From: an uncultured Eubacterium sp.
GTDB lineage: Bacteria > Bacillota > Clostridia > Peptostreptococcales > Anaerovoracaceae
Length of the DNA stretch: 15,475 bases
Assembly (NCBI GenBank): GCA_900551775.1
Contig: URXI01000063.1
Span: forward strand, 1-15,475
Reading direction: 5' to 3'
The translations under genes were made by a program, and so were the position numbers. Shown piece by piece: positions 14,614 through 15,475 of the stretch. The notes below the pieces were generated by a model that did not search any database, was not told the origin of the DNA, and was given only the letters and a program-made list of their open reading frames with translations. Numbering within the stretch: the stretch's first letter is position 1; the number at the start of each line of letters is the position of its first letter.

Positions 14614-15444
14614 ATGGACAAATTAATCATCAGTGCTTGTATTTGCGGAGCAGAAGTTACGAAAGAACAGAATCCTAACGTTCCTTACACAGTAGAGGAA
14701 ATCGTCAGAGAAGCGAAGTCAGCTTACGATGCAGGTGCAGCTTTGATTCATCTTCACGTAAGATGGGATGACGGTACACCGACCCAGAGCAAGGAAAGAT
14801 TCCAGGAATGTGTCGATGCCATCAGAAAAGAATGCCCGGATGTCATCATCCAGCCTTCCACAGGCGGCGCTGTAGGTATGACAGACCTGGAAAGATTAGA
14901 ATCAACAGATATCACTCCGACTCCGGAGATGGCTACCCTGGACTGCGGTACCTGTAACTTCGGAGGAGACGAGATTTTCACAAATACAGACACTACAATT
15001 GAGAACTTTGCCAGAATCATGAAAGAGAAGGGCATCAAGCCGGAACTGGAAGTATTCGACAAGGGCATGATTGATACAGCCCTGAAGGTAGCAGACAGAA
15101 AAGGCCTCTTGGTTCATCCGATGCACTTCGACTTCGTGTTGGGCGTACAGATGACTGCTACGATCAGAGACCTGGTATTCATGGCTGAATCCATTCCTGC
15201 AGGCTCCACTTGGACTGCAACAGGTCTGGGCAAAAATGCATGGCACATCGCTGCTGCGACCATCAGCTTAGGCGGACATGTCAGAGTCGGTTTTGAAGAC
15301 AACCTCTACATGGAAAAAGGAGTTCTTGCAGAAAGCAATGGCCAGATGGTAGCAAAGGCAGTTGAAATTGCGAAACTGCTGGGCAGAGAGATCGCAACAC
15401 CTGATGAAGCGAGAGAAATCCTCAGCCTGCCGCCAAGAAAATAA
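14614..15444 (+). CDS. kce: 3-keto-5-aminohexanoate cleavage enzyme
   Basis: Condenses/cleaves 3-keto-5-aminohexanoate with acetyl-CoA to give 3-aminobutyryl-CoA and acetoacetate, a central step of anaerobic lysine fermentation. A 276-residue TIM-barrel member of the BKACE (beta-keto acid cleavage enzyme) family. Seen: E14 in CGAEVTK; HLHVR with the Zn ligands H46 and H48; PSTGG (81-85); TWTATGLGKN (199-208); and VRVGFEDN with E228 as the third metal ligand. The E14 side chain and the GFEDN loop fit true Kce, which binds an amino-bearing substrate, rather than other BKACE branches, though specificity is inference. The ATG has AAAGGAGAA about 8 nt upstream. Codon use is notably more regular than in its neighbours, suggesting high expression. 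Further lysine genes (kdd, kal, kamA) probably follow beyond the window. Confidence 0.92.
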   Translation: MDKLIISACICGAEVTKEQNPNVPYTVEEIVREAKSAYDAGAALIHLHVRWDDGTPTQSKERFQECVDAIRKECPDVIIQPSTGGAVGMTDLERLESTDITPTPEMATLDCGTCNFGGDEIFTNTDTTIENFARIMKEKGIKPELEVFDKGMIDTALKVADRKGLLVHPMHFDFVLGVQMTATIRDLVFMAESIPAGSTWTATGLGKNAWHIAAATISLGGHVRVGFEDNLYMEKGVLAESNGQMVAKAVEIAKLLGREIATPDEAREILSLPPRK

Positions 15445-15475
15445 TCGTATACATAACATTTTGACCAAAGAGCCC

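Overview
The window reads as chromosomal DNA of an anaerobic, amino-acid-fermenting member of the Clostridia (Bacillota). Three things point there: strong GGAGG-type ribosome binding sites with some TTG and GTG starts; a murB / PHP / rapZ (yvcJ) cluster; and a 3-keto-5-aminohexanoate cleavage enzyme, the signature enzyme of lysine fermentation. A Family XIII (Anaerovoracaceae)-like organism is my best guess, but this is inference. There are no tRNA or rRNA genes, IS elements, phage genes or CRISPR arrays.

Region 1 (1-6186, + strand) is a tight three-gene operon. It holds a very large multidomain protein (HD phosphohydrolase-like, helical solenoid, NadD/cytidylyltransferase-like, possible GNAT-like and phosphoribosyltransferase-like parts), a lactate/malate dehydrogenase-fold protein with an altered active site, and a two-part flavodoxin-like flavoprotein with a cysteine cluster. 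The large gene has no start in the window: the frame is open from base 1 and the HD motif lies before the first ATG. I do not recognise this set as a characterised pathway. Its nucleotide and redox chemistry makes it the best candidate here for an undescribed system.

Region 2 (6187-10735) is a run of single genes on alternating strands: an AT-rich membrane protein (+), a 78-residue protein (-), D-serine dehydratase (+), a YfcE-like metallophosphoesterase (-), a Fic-fold protein whose catalytic motif is erased (+), and a 79-residue protein (-). Each convergent pair shares one long bidirectional hairpin terminator. The 78-residue gene has a near-consensus sigma-54 promoter, and repeated AATTGCAAGG-type boxes lie upstream of it, where an enhancer-binding protein would bind.

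Region 3 (10736-14434, +) is a compact operon: AI-2E/PerM-family membrane protein, MurB, a PHP-family phosphoesterase and the RapZ/YvcJ nucleotide-binding protein. The yvcK and whiA genes that usually follow rapZ in Gram-positive bacteria are absent.

Region 4 (14435-15475, +) carries two extended -10 promoters separated by a leader with competing inverted repeats, then kce, probably the first gene of a lysine-fermentation operon continuing past the window end.
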